From: Acanthosepion pharaonis
Lineage: Eukaryota; Mollusca; Cephalopoda; Sepiida; Sepiidae
Assembly: GCA_903632075.3 (NCBI GenBank)
Contig: CAHIKZ030002625.1
Span: 124,001 to 188,000, forward strand
DNA: 64,000 nucleotides
Direction: 5' to 3'
In this document: piece after piece, positions 34,440 to 47,094 of the stretch
Position numbering within the stretch: position 1 is the first letter of the stretch
Layout of the letters: every line of letters begins with the position of its first letter
The notes under the pieces: generated by a model
Databases searched by the model: none
What the model was told of the DNA's origin: nothing
What the model saw: only the letters and a program-made list of their open reading frames with translations
Program-made: the position numbers and the translations under genes

Positions 34440-34620
34440 ATATTTTTACAGATTGTATAAGAAAGAAGTTTCAAAATTTCATTTGGGAATAAGTCCTGGA
34501 AGTTTCATTAAAATCCGACAAATAATCCTTGCAAGAATTTCCAAATCTATGTTTTTTTTTTTCACCGCAAAAAGACGCTCAAATTTCATGTACAAAATGT
34601 ATGGTCCCACAATGACGTCA
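34440..34620 (+). repeat. Repeat R1 fragment
   Basis: GGAATAAGTCCTGGAAGTTTCATTAAAATCC, GCAAGAATTTCCAAATC and TTCACCGCAAAAAGACGCT blocks match 54195-54290 in the same orientation. Confidence 0.6.
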
Positions 34621-34979
34621 TAAAAACAAGATTTTTTTTAACCAAAATTTCTAAAAAGACTAAAAAAATAAATAAATAAACATAATTTTTACATTAAAAA
34701 AATATCTTGATGTTTCCTTTTTTAATAATAACACAGAATTGACGATAAAATTTTGTATTTATTGTTTTGACTTTTTTTAAGCATTTTTTTTTATCTTGTA
34801 TAATTGTAACCCCTTTTTAAATAATTTTTGAATGTATCGAGGTTAAACATTTGGTATGCCAAAAAAATAGTCTCAGAGGTTAAACAAGAAATTTCTCTCA
34901 CAGTATGCTTATTTTTATTTTTATTTCACACATTCTTCAAATATTGTTAATTAAAATAATTTAGAAAAAACTTATAAAG

Positions 34980-35490
34980 AAAAGTCAGCATAGTGTTTTG
35001 GTCGACCATACATACGAACGAGAAAATTTATCAGTAATCAAAGACTAAATCGTTGCTAACGTAAAAGTCTTTTTACAACTTACAAGTAGTGCAAGCAAGC
35101 GCATTTTCCATTATATTCTAATCTAATATTTTGCCAAATAAAAAGCAATTTAATGAACAGAGAAATAAAAAAGTATGATAAAAAAAAAAAATGAACCGGT
35201 CATTGAAAACTAGGAAATTGTTTCTCTATGTTACAGAAAGTAAAGCTTCATACACTTACAGGATGATCCAATGAGTAAACGTTGGTTGTTTCTGTATTTG
35301 AAAAAGAAAAAAAAAGATGTTTACAGCGATAAATCAGTTCATTGCTTGAAGATAACTTAGCAGCTTCTAAAAACAGTGGACTTTCCTATCTTTCTGTTTA
35401 AAGAGCGTCATTCGGGAACGAAGTTACATTGGCAAACAACTTAAAAACAGCTGTCTTATTTTATTTCCTAAATTATTTTCAAAGATAAAA
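34980..35490 (-). promoter_or_regulatory. Duplicated first-exon/promoter module, copy 2
   Basis: The minus-strand exon segment (CAAATACAGAAACAACCAAC, then CATTGGATCATCCT) ends at 35260 and is followed by GTAAGTGTAT. Upstream text (CATTGCTTGAAGATAA near 35340, AAAGAGCG near 35400) and the TTGGTCGACCATAC block near 35000 parallel the copies at 6290 and 55130. No open frame in the exon and no zinc-finger exon is seen downstream. R1 sequence lies next to it here, as it does at 53500. Confidence 0.5.
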
Positions 35491-35499
35491 TTTGCCACA

Positions 35500-38400
35500 G
35501 ATAAAGTGGGGGAATACGGTACAAACATTCACCGAAATAAATACCTTGAAATACGAAATATCAAGCGGGGTGGAGAAAAACTTCTGAATTCATCAGTTTG
35601 AGTTCAGGAACTAAAAATTGTTTTGGAAAAGAAACAGAACAGATGCTAATAAATGTTTCAAAAAAAGAAAAAAAAAAGAGCACGGAAATTTTTTTTTCTT
35701 GATTTATTTTGTAAAATTAAGGATAGTAATGACTTTTTAGATAAATGATACTGTTCAGCTCAAAAACATAGCTTTAAACTTATGTTAGTTAAATTTTAAA
35801 CATAAGCTATGTTAATTAAATGCTTTTTGAGCAAGAGTACAAATTTAAAAATGCTTTTTTTTTTAAAGCAAGAGTCATGGCACTACTAATATAGAATGAC
35901 ATGGCAAAAAAGTACAAATTTAGTTCTCAATTTCACAAAAAGCGGGGCATGAAGAACCCCACCGAAGCTATGCGTCATGGAGGTTCCTAGATTGAAATGA
36001 GTTCACACTATTCCAATAAGATTTGCATATTTAAAAATAAATATTTACTACCTTAATAATGGAAAGGAGAATTTTCACTAAATGCTTGACAGATTTTTTA
36101 AAATATTTTTTTCTTATACTCTTCTCTTGTAGTGGATTTTTTTTTGGGGGGGGGTGAAATCTTGATAGTTTAATTTATGTTGGACTCAAGTTTGGTAAAA
36201 GATTAAATTTTGTTAATGAGTTCTGATTTGAAAGGTTGTTTGTTAGAATCTGTTATTGAAGATTCCGTAAATTAATTGCAAGAGAAAAAATTTCCTGTTC
36301 ATGTAAGTAGTAAATGTTTGTAAAGTTGAATGCAATTTGGTATCAAAGAAGTTATCTACCTTTGATTGTTTTGTGTAATACAATGTTCTCAAATGTTGAG
36401 AAATAAAGTTGATTTGTTAGCAGGAATTTGTTTAACTTCTGCATAAGGAATTTAATGAGTGAATGGGAATAGAGTTCACTGGTGAGTTTTGGCGAGTGAG
36501 TGTGAATATTGTTAAGTTTGTATGATATTCATATGAACAAAAAAAACTCAAGATTGTGTGACATGAAGTTTAGTTGAAATTCCTTTGATGTCACTATGCT
36601 TTATACGATAATGAATTTTTAAACAAGAGGGTGTCATTTATGGAAAGGTCTTTAAAAATGTGGGCATTCCGAGCCTTTAAAAAAAAAAAAAAAAATTTTT
36701 GCCATTGAACCCAAAAACCCGGATAAACGGGTTATTTTTATAAATAAGGTAGAAAGGAGACTCAAAATATATAGACATTTATTTGTTTTTTGGGTTCCTC
36801 TGAAAAGGAAGAGAGTTCAACATTTTTTTTCGGTTTAAAAAGTGATTTGATTGATCATTGATTTTTCCAATTTTTTTGGATGTGGCACAAGGCCGAAAGT
36901 AAATAAATTTTACAGATTGAATTTCATTTACTCATATTAATAGATACTGCGAGATTTTTATTTAACCATTAAACCTTTTTGAGGTGCTAAATAAAATTGA
37001 TTTTCCAAATTTAGTTTAAGATGTGCAAATAAAAGGCCGAAAACGGGCAATGAGTGAGGATTGAACTATTTAAATTTTTGTGAGACAAATTTACAAAAAT
37101 TTACAACCTCTGAATCACTATAAACTTTTGAGTGTGAATGAGTTTCTGTTTTTATTTGCTTTCAGGGGGCTGTAAAAATTAACTAAGCATGGGTGGATAG
37201 TCACACCTACTTGTATATTTATTAACCAATGAGGGCTCAAAATTTTTTTTGAAAGTGTTCTGTGATCCCCTTTTTTGCACAGATTTGATCAAACTATTTT
37301 GGGGTATTGGAATAATGTAGAATTTGGGTTCTATAAAACGAAACAGCAAAGTAACTTGGTGTAATTTAAAGTTTGTTGATAGTTTTGAGTGAAATAAATG
37401 TTATTTTCAGATGTTTAAGTTTAATATTGAATGATTGATGGCTTTATTTTTTTTACAGCTTATCAATCTTTAATATAATGTTTTTATGAGTAACATAAAA
37501 TAATAATTAATAAAAAGTAGATAAATAAATATTATAATAGTCTAGGTTTATCCTTGACATATATTTTTTTAAAAAAAATAAAATTTAAAAAAAAAAAAGT
37601 CAGACGTTTCATAAAAAAATAAGTTTGATGTACGATATTTGTCTGTTAAAATTTCTAAAATTAGATTTGGCTCTAAAAAAACTGCCAGAAATAATTCTTT
37701 TCAAATTTAAAAATATATACTCTTTGTATTTATTGTCCATTCAAAAGGATGGCTTTTGCCTACATAAATTTAAAGTTAAGATCTATCTGGAACCTCTTTC
37801 TAGAATATATAAGATGGGTCAGTGGATAACTTCAGAAGGTAACTAAAATTTTCAGCAAGAAGGTAAGAAACACTTCAACCAGGAGATGTTAAAATTTTCA
37901 ACCCAGTCAAAAGATGAAGTGACATGAAAATTTTGTCATACAAATAAGGTTTCAGAAAGAAAAGCTATTTTTGGCTGTCACCTGTGGATGTTTCTTACAG
38001 AAGAAGCTGTAGTGAGTACAAAATAATATTAACTTCTTTCATCCACACCCTTCAAATTTGGAGGAAGGAGAAAGAAAGAAATCTGCAAGCCTATGTGAGT
38101 CTTTTGCTTTTTATAAAATTAATGAGGAAGAATTTGTGAGACTATGATTTTGGACCGATGAAAACCTTGACTTCACAGAAATTAGCTGGTGAGCCAAGAA
38201 GAAATGAAAGTAGTGAGCCTACACAAAATTCTTCTTGATATAAAATATGGAGAAAAATTAAATTAATGAGGAGAGTGTATGAAGTCATGTGAAAGGATTC
38301 ATTTCAGTTCCTCGCGACTAGTACTGAAGTACTAACTGGTGTAAAAATTATTCCCCAATTATATTATCAGCCTCTAACCCACACACAGCCCTTCAAAGAA

Positions 38401-38950
38401 TTTTTTCTCTCAGCAATCTAAGAAAGCTAAGCATTTCAAACTATCTCTGTTCATCTACTTTTGAATGTATGCAAACCATATATTTCTTTGGCGGACAACA
38501 AACTCTCTTACTTTTGTTTTAAACATTTATTATTATTATTATTATTTTGTGTCAGATCATTTAATCTGTTGTATGAACATTTTCTCTTTATGACAATATA
38601 TTAAAACTATGGACTTTAAGAATTCTGATTTATTTTTCTGAAATGAACAACTGACACTACTTCAAGAGAATAAATTCCTTATCTTGTTTTGTTAAATTAC
38701 CCGTGTATTTCCTCGTCATTATCATCTTTCATTAAACTTCTTGATGAGGGTAAATCAACTGTTCATTTTAGCCACATGCCACTATAAAGCAAATGGAGAA
38801 AAAAAGTGAAACTTGTGAATAGAACCGTGTTCTAATAAAGAAAAAAATAGTTAAAAATCCCAGTGACACATGGATTTGCCAAAGCCCCCTTCTGTTGTTT
38901 TTTTGTTGTTCAATTAGGTGGGTACAACTTTTTTTAAAGAGTATTTTTCA
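35500..38950. other. Long stretch without recognisable gene
   Basis: 3.4 kb of AT-rich DNA. It has an imperfect inverted repeat near 35758-35850 (GCTCAAAAACAT / ATGCTTTTTGAGC), a G-run near 36144, poly(A) near 36679 and (ATT)n near 38529-38546. The frame 37625-37846 has no known domain. Confidence 0.5.
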
Positions 38951-38956
38951 ACCATA

Positions 38957-39638
38957 TCATACTTATTATAAAACCCAGGTTGTGTGTGTGTCCGTTTATA
39001 TATTGGATCGGATTTCCTACATTTTTCAACCGATTTCAACAAAACTTCACAGGACTACATAAAATTACCTTGCAGTGGTTCTGACAGCACCAAAAATTGA
39101 AAAAACACAATAGTTTTTGCATGAAATCAATTTGAAAACATGATTAAGAGTCATCGCTGTCACGAGAATGAAAGGGGGACAACTCATATCGAGTTATACT
39201 TATTATAAAACCCAGGTTGTGTGTGTTTGTTGTGTGTGTGTGTGTGTGTTCATTTATATATGGGATCGAATTTCCTACATTTTTCAACCAATTTCAACAA
39301 AACTTCACTTTTTTTTTAGCAGGTAGTGTTTCTTATTGTCTTGCACACTTTTTTCTTTATTTTTACATTCAGAATGCTTTAAAAATTCCATTTACAAGAC
39401 AATTGTTTGTAATAAAATTCTATTCAATCGGTAGACTCATAATGATTGAAAACAATTTTTTTTTGTTTGAGTTTGGTTTGACCAATTAAAAAAAAAAAAA
39501 AAAACTAATTAAGACATGCGTGTCCATCAACCTTAAACAATAATCTTTGTCAATTTTATTTTTCAGTCTTCATGATGGTCGATACTTGATCTATCTCTTA
39601 CTCTTACATCCCCGGGCAATGCCAGGCTCTACTGCTAG
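38957..39638 (+). mobile_element. Non-autonomous Helitron-like element
   Basis: It begins near TCATACTTATTATAAAACCC and has a GT-rich segment. It ends CCCCGGGCAATGCCAGGC... followed by GCTAG|T at 39634-39639, that is, a GC-rich hairpin a few bases before a CTAG end, as in Helitrons. The first ~100 bases (from 38960) recur at 39195-39310, so two element starts are present. There is no Rep/helicase coding sequence. Confidence 0.5.
39222..39250 (+). repeat. (GT)n microsatellite
   Basis: GT dinucleotides within the second copy of the Helitron-like start. Confidence 0.85.
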
Positions 39639-39644
39639 TTTGAA

Positions 39645-40450
39645 AATAAAAGCTTATATATATATTTTAATCAGTTAATTTGCTTCATTTATAAAGGCAC
39701 AAAAACATGAAACTTTTTGTGCAAGCTTAACTTGAAAAAATTGTATTTTGTTATATTGTTTTAATGGCTATGTAATAACAGTTTGTTTCTTCCAAATTTC
39801 ACATCGTAGTTTTGAGCTTTGTTTGTGTTTGCATGTGAATTTTTAATATTCAAGATAAGAGAGATGACATTCTTTTTTTCTCCCAACCCCTCCCGGGAAA
39901 AAAATCCTTTTATTTCACACAGAAATTATTAATTCCTGAATGCAAAGAAGCTAAATTTGTGTTCATTGAAATTTGGAAGAAAATATTAACCAACTAAATA
40001 AAAAATGAAACTAAAATTTACTTTGAATAAAAGTAATATTTATCTGGCATTCTTGCATCTCCCTATGTAATGGAAGGCTTATCTGCAGCATATTATTGGA
40101 ACATCTGGCAAAGTTTAACAAATACACCTGCAAAAAAAAAAAAAAAAAAGGTCTTTGCCAAAATTTGTTTCCATAGTTATTTCTTTATAATATAATAAAT
40201 AATAAAAATTGCATTTTAGTTGGTTCACATATTTTTAGCGGTGTCATGTTCAAAATGTTCTGAATGCTGTATCGTCTTGTGCATAATACAAGAAATTTTG
40301 AAAGACAATTAAAAGCAAAAAAGGAGAAATTCAGAAATTTTTACTCAGCTTAAAAAACCTCCTATTTGAAACAGCAAGATTGCGAACATATTCAGCACAA
40401 AAGATGATAATACATATGCAGAGGTAGATGTTGATAACAACTGTTCATAA
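39645..40450. other. No recognisable feature
   Basis: AT-rich sequence with an A run near 40131-40149. No coding or repeat similarity seen. Confidence 0.45.
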
Positions 40451-40454
40451 AAGA

Positions 40455-41484
40455 TACCATATTTACCTTTGCATAACATGCACCCCCACATAAGATGCCC
40501 ACCTATTTCACAAGAATATTTTGTGGAAAAATTTTTAGTATGTTTAATCATATCCTTATTGAAATATATGTTAAAGTGGCTTTGTAAGGGAAAACGCACG
40601 ATTCTTGTGCATGCAAATACAATATTATAACAGTATGCTGGAATAAAGTATGGAATCATATATTGTAATTTAAGCCTTCAAAGGAAACTAAATTAAATTT
40701 GCTAAAGCAGAAAAGAAACATTGGTACATTTGTATCAGTGAGTACTGAGGCATATAAACAAACCAAACTTATATAAAGCAATCAGTAAAGTACAATAAAT
40801 ATGAATTAATTTGTATAGATAATTACAGTACATGCAGACAAGTGTATACTGATGTTAATATAGCAATGACAGTAATAACAGTCTAGTATACACGTCTTAT
40901 AAAAAAAAACTTATAAAAATCTGATACATGCATAAAACACCATAAATACAATATGGTCATTTAAAACCAAAAATGATGATTTTGTCTTTGGTGGTTTAAT
41001 AATTTGGACCTAGGAATTTGGGAATGGTGCCATTGTCATCCACTCATTACAAATAGCTTAAAAGCCTTAAAGGCAGCGGAAATTGGTTACTACTGCTTTC
41101 CCACTTCTAGGTCTATTTCTCATTCTAGATACAATAATAAATAAATGTTTCTTAAAGGTAACACAGTCATTAATGACAGACTGTATATCTCATGTGAGTT
41201 ATATATGCCAGGTTAAGAAGTAAAGTGAAATGGCGTGAGCTTCCCTCTTAATTGCCAACATAACATAAACAATTTAACAAAGTTTGTGCCAATAGACTGA
41301 CGATTTGACTTGTTTTCAATATTTTATTACTAGTAACAATTCTTATGCATAGTGGACTCAGACTGATCTAATACCCTAGCCTACCAGAACATCACTCAGT
41401 CATCTTTGATCAGTAGCACTGGACTGTTTTTTTGGTATATTTAAAAATAAAAAAAATGCTTCTGTTGCAAAGGCAAATATGGTA
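40455..41484. mobile_element. TIR element, about 1.03 kb, non-coding
   Basis: TACCATATTTACCTTTGCA (40455-40473) is matched by the inverse of 41466-41484 (TACCATATTTGCCTTTGCA), with one mismatch in 19. The TA at each outer edge may be the target duplication. Directly inside the left end lies a GCACCCCCACATAAGATGCC block typical of this kind of MITE terminus. The small minus-strand frame across the left end is not a transposase. Confidence 0.6.
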
Positions 41485-41489
41485 TATCT

Positions 41490-42655
41490 GCTAAAAATGG
41501 CTGCTTTCTTAAGGCATATAGAGAACATTTGAATACTCAGTTTCTTATCTGCTTTAAATAATAATTTTTACTTCATTTTCAGGGAATTTCTGTAAAAATT
41601 AATGCATTTCTGGAATTTTTAAGCATTGTTTCGTTTCCAAAAATAAAGTTTTCATATTTGAATCCAATAAAAAAAAAATGTCAAATCCAAGGAATCTAAT
41701 TGTTTTCATTAAATATTATTTACCATCACCTCAGATCTGCTAGAAAGCACACATGACGACAGGTGATACATTCACACAGGCAAATTAGTCTTGAAAGTCG
41801 TAATTTTATTAGAATATATTTAGTCACATTTTAAATCAGGAGGGAGGGAGGGAAAAATCTTTTATTTTTTCAAAAGTTTCTCATTGACTGTCATCTTCAT
41901 CAGAATAAAATCAGTTAAAATACCCTGACCTTTTATGGAACTTTTTGATAATTCAGTTACAATACCCTGGCATTCTAGTGAACTTTTTGTTTATTGAAGT
42001 AGGCTACAGTTTATTTATTTAATAATTAGTTATGAATTAAAACAAATTACTGTACATGTATTCATATTTAAAAACCCATCATCATTTTCTATTGCTATTA
42101 AATTTCTAAAACTCCTCTGAACTGCATCCCACAAAGTAGAGGTCTCATCTGACCAAGTGCTCTTCAGGGCCAAGTTGGTTAAGGTGTGCCAGGATAAAGC
42201 TCCTCTATAATAATAATAGATGCAAATCAGGGCCCCTTCATTATATATGTTTACCCCCCCATGTCTATATAAAAAAAGACTAATTTGTACAATATTGAGC
42301 AATTTTGCTATTATTACATGTCTGTGTCCAATGAAGGGTAAACTTGAGCAAAATTAAGCAAAGTAGACAAAATTATACAAAACTAAAAAAAAGCTACATC
42401 AATAATCTACATGTATATAAAAAATATGCATCAAAATCTAAATGAGCCCTCTTCAAATGGCCCCATCGAATTTAAAAGACCCACTATGAAATGGGCCCAG
42501 ATACTCAAATTGTTCCAAATTAGTTAAAAGGAAACTCATTAAACCTGAAGATAAACAAATCTCCTCTGTTCTTAGATCTTTGTATGTTTTTACTTTTATC
42601 AGTGGCCAAAGACTCAAGGCTCATAATAATCCATATATAAATCTAGCACTGATGT
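41490..42655. other. No recognisable feature
   Basis: AT-rich DNA with a short G-rich spot near 41840 and no recognised reading frame. Confidence 0.45.
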
Positions 42656-42660
42656 AAATG

Positions 42661-43220
42661 CAGGGCCGGTGCAAGGATCATGTGCCCCCACCACACCAAT
42701 CTATGTAGAGACCCCCACCAACTCTACTACATCTCAATTTTCATTTGGTTGTATTCATATAAAATACAAAATTTAATGTAAACTAATTATGTACAATAAT
42801 TGATCATAAGCAAACAATTATTGAAAATAAATATAATGTAGCTAAACACAAATTAAAGACATGTCATAATATATCATTCCATCTTAAATAAATCAACAAT
42901 GTTTTGCAGCAATTTTTAACATCAACTTGAGATTTTTCTTGTTAAAAAATTGAATAATTTTAATACATAGTGAATTTTATATAGTGTTTTTTGAAGACAG
43001 CATGATTTGGACAAAAAATAAAAAGGATCCCAGAATGATGTTAAAATCTTTGAAAATTTTTTATCCTTTAATAGGGCTTAATTTAACTTATAATGCATTA
43101 TAAATATAAAAAAGCAAATGTTGATAAGATAGAGAGGGTCACAAAGCACTGCCCGGGGCCTCAAATCAGGTTTGTCCTCCCCCTTAGTTGGAGGGTCAGG
43201 GCTAGTACACACTGGCTCTG
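42661..43220. mobile_element. hAT-like MITE, 560 bp, with 8-bp target duplication
   Basis: The left end is CAGGGCCGGTG and the inverted right end is CAGAGCCAGTG. The flanking 8-mers are TGTAAATG (42653-42660) and TGTAAATA (43221-43228), a near-perfect 8-bp duplication as hAT elements make. The interior is non-coding and aligns along its whole length with 57926-58486. Confidence 0.7.
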
Positions 43221-43224
43221 TGTA

Positions 43225-43975
43225 AATATATATGTACTAATATAGAAAAGAATGAAAATTTTCAATAATATATGCATATTATTTGGAATGCACCTTTTGA
43301 GTCAGACAACCTTGGAAAGGTGGGGATGACATTCTGACTTATAGTGAAAAGAGTGTATTGGGCAAAAAGATTGAGAAGCACTCTTTTAAACTATGTCTAT
43401 CAAATTTCAGGAAATAAATTACTCAAGAGCTGTTTCATGCATTTAAGATAATTGCTTTATTTCTAAAAAAAAGAGGATGATTTGAGATTTACTCCCTTAA
43501 GAAAATATAAAAAATCAAATAAACACGTTATTAGAAAACTTTTTCAAGCAAAACAGAAGAATTATATTTTTTAAAAAGTCTTCCTTGGAAATGTACAAAA
43601 AAAAATTATTAACTGTGATAAAAAAAATGAAAAAAAACCTAAAAGGCAAGAATAATATAATGTATAAAATGAAAGAAAATGGTACAGAGTACCAATTAAC
43701 AATGTCTCCAATCTGTTCAATTATGACTGGCTGGATACACCTGAACACTAACATTGTACTTCTATGGTGTTGACTTTATTTTGTTACTTTGAATTTATCC
43801 AATACTCATGATGATATAAAATAACAATTTATTAAACAGGAAAGTCTGCCTTAAAAAAAATTAATCTGGCAATTTATAGAATCATAAATTCAATGGCATA
43901 TAAATTTATAGATTGATTGAATTTAAATTTTGGAATAAGGTTCATTCAGAATTTCTGTCTGAATTTCTGGGACAA
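43225..43975. other. No recognisable feature
   Basis: AT-rich. The opposing frames 43515-43754 and 43585-43773 are shadows of each other without motifs. Confidence 0.45.
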
Positions 43976-43984
43976 AAAGCTATT

Positions 43985-44280
43985 ATTTACATTATTTATA
44001 TTTGGATTAATGATCACATACGAAGGTAAAATAGTGGTCATCAGTCCCTGAGGGAAGAAGCAAAAATTACTAGACAGAAAAGAACACCTGAGAACTAAAT
44101 ATCTGAAGGGATCAGCACATATGTTAGACTATGAAGACTTACACCAAGCATAGAAATAAATGCCATTAATAAATACAGAAAGCAAAGTGATAGAAAGGCT
44201 TCAGAAGCAGTAAGAAATGAGAAGCTGCGGTGAATGTGTTCAAGTGTGACAGCAGCAGCAGTAAGAAATGAGAAACAACA
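43985..44280 (+). pseudogene. Penelope-like element 3' fragment
   Basis: TGGTCATCAGTCCCTGAGG, then text translating to LKGSAHML and a PSIEMN-like stretch near 44150, match 52985-53090. It is preceded by a fragment (ATTTACATTATTTATATTTG) shared with the tRNA-SINE tails. Confidence 0.45.
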
Positions 44281-44319
44281 GTGTCAGCCAATTCCTTTAT
44301 TGTTTTCATGTAATCCTTT

Positions 44320-44655
44320 TTATATTGGTTCTTGTATGATCACCAAAGCTAAGCAAGTCAGTACCAAGATGGGTGACCACCTGGGGATACTGTAAGTTTG
44401 GATATGTGGGTGGTGTAATGTTTCAGAATTAGAAATTGAAGAGCTGAGTTCAAATTCCAGTCAAGTTCCTTACGTTCACTTACACACAAATACCCTTGGG
44501 AAAGGTATAAATCCACCTCTTTCCCTCCCTTCTGACTATAGGTAATTAGTAATATTTGTATCAGTAAATCATTATCTCAAAAAATTCAAACAAACTAAAA
44601 AATATTTTCTAGCTTTAAATAACCTGCAGTAGGTTGATAAATCATAAAAAAGCAA
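44320..44655 (+). repeat. 5S rRNA-derived composite SINE
   Basis: TTGTATGATCACCAAAGCTAAGC and AAGATGGGTGACCACCTGGG are the 5S middle and C-box. GTGGTGTAATG and a B-box-like GAGTTCAAATTCCAG follow. The tail includes CCCTTGGGAAAGGTATAAAT and AAATAACCTGCAGTAGGTTG. Confidence 0.75.
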
Positions 44656-45239
44656 ACTGAATCTCACTCAAAAAATGTTTCTTAATGGAAATGTCATCCA
44701 GTGAAGACTACTTATCTTGAACGATAATGCATCTTAAATTGAACTAAATTTGAGAATCGTCTTTTGTTTGTAACTGAAGTTGTAGTGATGGTCAGGAAGA
44801 GTTGTAGGAGTTTAAATTTCCAACATAGCAGACAAGAAATCCAGTTTATGAAGGAATTTCAAATTTGCATTGCTTGATTTACACTTTTTAAATACCTGAC
44901 ATCATTTACTAAGGATCTGTAATCAAACATACCAGAGTGTCCTGCAAAGCATCTTACTGCACAAAAAATGTATCACTGAAAAAAAATTAACAAAATAATA
45001 ATATAATTTTTTTAATGAAACTTACTGTTTGTTTTTATCTGAAATGAAAATGGAATAAAAACATTTCACAATCTGATTTTTTTTAGTTGACTTATAAAAA
45101 AGAGAAAAAATTAAACCCTCTCCCTCCATTTCTGAATCTGATAAATCCATTGAAACAAAAAGTAATTTATTGAAAAATACAGAAAATATAAAACATTATA
45201 TTTACTATTATGAAATTTTCCCTTAAAAATTTTGGAATT

Positions 45240-45600
45240 AAACTAGAATCCCAATATATGTATATACAAAATTTATTAAATTTAATATAAAAATAAATTT
45301 TTAATAAATTTTTAAGAAAATTTTATTTTTAATACAAATTAATTTCCTTTAAAATTTTATTCCAAAATCTGAAATAATCTGAAAACCAATTTTACTGAAT
45401 TTTGAATTTTGCTTTAAAGGAATAGAATCTGTAATAATTTTTATAAAATTAATGTTTTAAATTATTTATTAAACTAAATTTATATTTATAAAATTTTTTA
45501 AAAGACTAATATTTTACTGAATTTTGTTTATATCCCTAGAATAAAATAAAATTTGAAACTAATAAACTTAATTTAATTTTAAATCTTAATAAAATTAGGC
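45240..45600. repeat. Very AT-rich low-complexity block
   Basis: Dominated by variants of AAATTTATTAAATTTAATA and TTTTAATAAATTTTTAAG. No gene. Confidence 0.7.
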
Positions 45601-45602
45601 TT

Positions 45603-45930
45603 ATGGCCGTATCACATTGAAACACCATTTCTCATATGATCACCAAACTTAAGCAATGTCAAGCTTGGTCAGTAACTATTTGGGTGACTGCTTGAGAATG
45701 CCAGGTGCTGTAAGCTTCATTGCTCAGAATTGCAAATCAGAGAGCAAAGTTCCATTTCCAGTTGGGTACTTTATATTCATTTATTCACAAATACAATTAG
45801 GAAAAGTTTAAATCCACCCCTTCTCCCTCCAGATATGGGTTAATTAGTAGGACTTGTATCAGTAAATCATTATCTCTGAATCTAAAAATATTATCTACAA
45901 TCTAAAAATACTTCCTGGCTTTAACATTGA
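45603..45930 (+). repeat. 5S rRNA-derived composite SINE
   Basis: Starts GGCCGTATCACATTGAAACACC, continues AAGCAATGTCAAGCTTGGTCAGTA and TGGGTGACTGCTTGAGAATG, then the tRNA-like part and tail. It is followed within ~15 bases by an inverted tail. Confidence 0.8.
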
Positions 45931-45939
45931 TTCATTTTC

Positions 45940-46090
45940 AACTGCTTATCAACCCTTTGAAAGTTATTTAAAGTCAGTAAATATTTTTAGATTGTAAGAA
46001 TTTGTTTTGGAGATAATGGTTTAGTGATACAAGTTTTATTAATTAACCCATAGCTGGGGGAGAAGAGGTGGATTCATACCTTTCCCAAGG
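45940..46090 (-). repeat. Inverted SINE tail
   Basis: This is the reverse complement of the tail at 45790-45925 (AATTAACCCATAGCTGGGGG against its inverse). It forms a large inverted repeat with the preceding copy, and the next plus-strand 5S head starts immediately after it. Confidence 0.7.
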
Positions 46091-46267
46091 GTTATAGCCA
46101 TATCACATTGAAACACCATTTCTCATATGATCACTGAATTTAAGCAACGTCAAGCCCAGTCAGTACCGAGATCGGTGACTGCTTGGGAATACCAGGTGCT
46201 GTAAGCTTGGATGTGCAGGTGGTGCAATGGATAATGGCTCAGAATTGGAAATCACAGAGCCATGTTT
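46091..46267 (+). repeat. 5S rRNA-derived composite SINE, 3'-truncated, best 5S part
   Basis: 46091-46208 follows 5S rRNA over nearly its full length. It keeps the A-box-like AAGCAACGTCAAGCCC and the C-box-like TCGGTGACTGCTTGGGAATA, both needed for polymerase III internal promoters. The tRNA-like part follows, and similarity ends near 46267. Confidence 0.8.
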
Positions 46268-46269
46268 TG

Positions 46270-47090
46270 TCCTTCTTTCATTCTAACCTGAAGAAACCAG
46301 AGAGAGCAGATGCTCCTGGTGAAACATGTTGTTTATAGCTTTTCCAAGTTGTCTCATTGTATTCACTATTGTTTTGGATACTATTATACATCTGACAAAC
46401 CCACATACACAAGAATATATGTATTGTTTTTCTTTTAGCAACCAAATGATTACTTAATTTTCATTTCTTTTCAGATTTAGCCCATTGGAATTAATAATGC
46501 TAGCCAAGCTAAGCTTTGAAAAAAAAAGAAATTTATCCTAAAGTTTCCCTGGAAGTTTGAAAATATAGTTGAAGTGCAAAGACAGTTTAGGTGAGAGTTT
46601 CAAATAGATTCACTTCCATGACTTACCATCATTCAAATTAGAGATAAGCTTAAAGCAGATGGAAATGTTCAAAATATCCACAAAATCTGTTCAGGAAGAT
46701 CATGGGCATTGATGAGCCCCACAAAACAAGAAAGGGTTCTAGAAATTTATTTCCAGAATTTCAGAAAATCTGTGTGGCAGGAAAGTTGTGTGATAAGAAA
46801 TTTCGCAATCAAGCATCCACTGCCTTCATGAGGATTTTGAGGATGAAGAGGTTTATTTTCAGTCAGAGAGGTTACTTCAACACTACCACTGTCATGTAAG
46901 AGCCTGCCTTGATGAGACTTTGCCAAACAGATAGATTGAAAGAAAGAGATTCACTAGAATACCTTGCTTTTTTTTACCAGACCCCACACCATTAGCCTTT
47001 TATTGTGGGGATACTTAAAAGATAAAGTTTACAGTACAAAAATAGCAAATGTTTACAAACTGAGAGCAGCCATTGAACACAAATGCAGAT
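46270..47090. other. No recognisable feature
   Basis: The plus-strand frame 46702-46899 (MGIDEPHKTRKGS...) is open but unassigned. The rest is AT-rich. Confidence 0.4.
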
Positions 47091-47094
47091 AATT

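Noticed and set aside
46091..46208. A functional 5S rRNA gene
   Set aside because: Although nearly full length, it has many substitutions, no T-run terminator at the expected place, and is fused to a tRNA-like SINE body seen in other copies.
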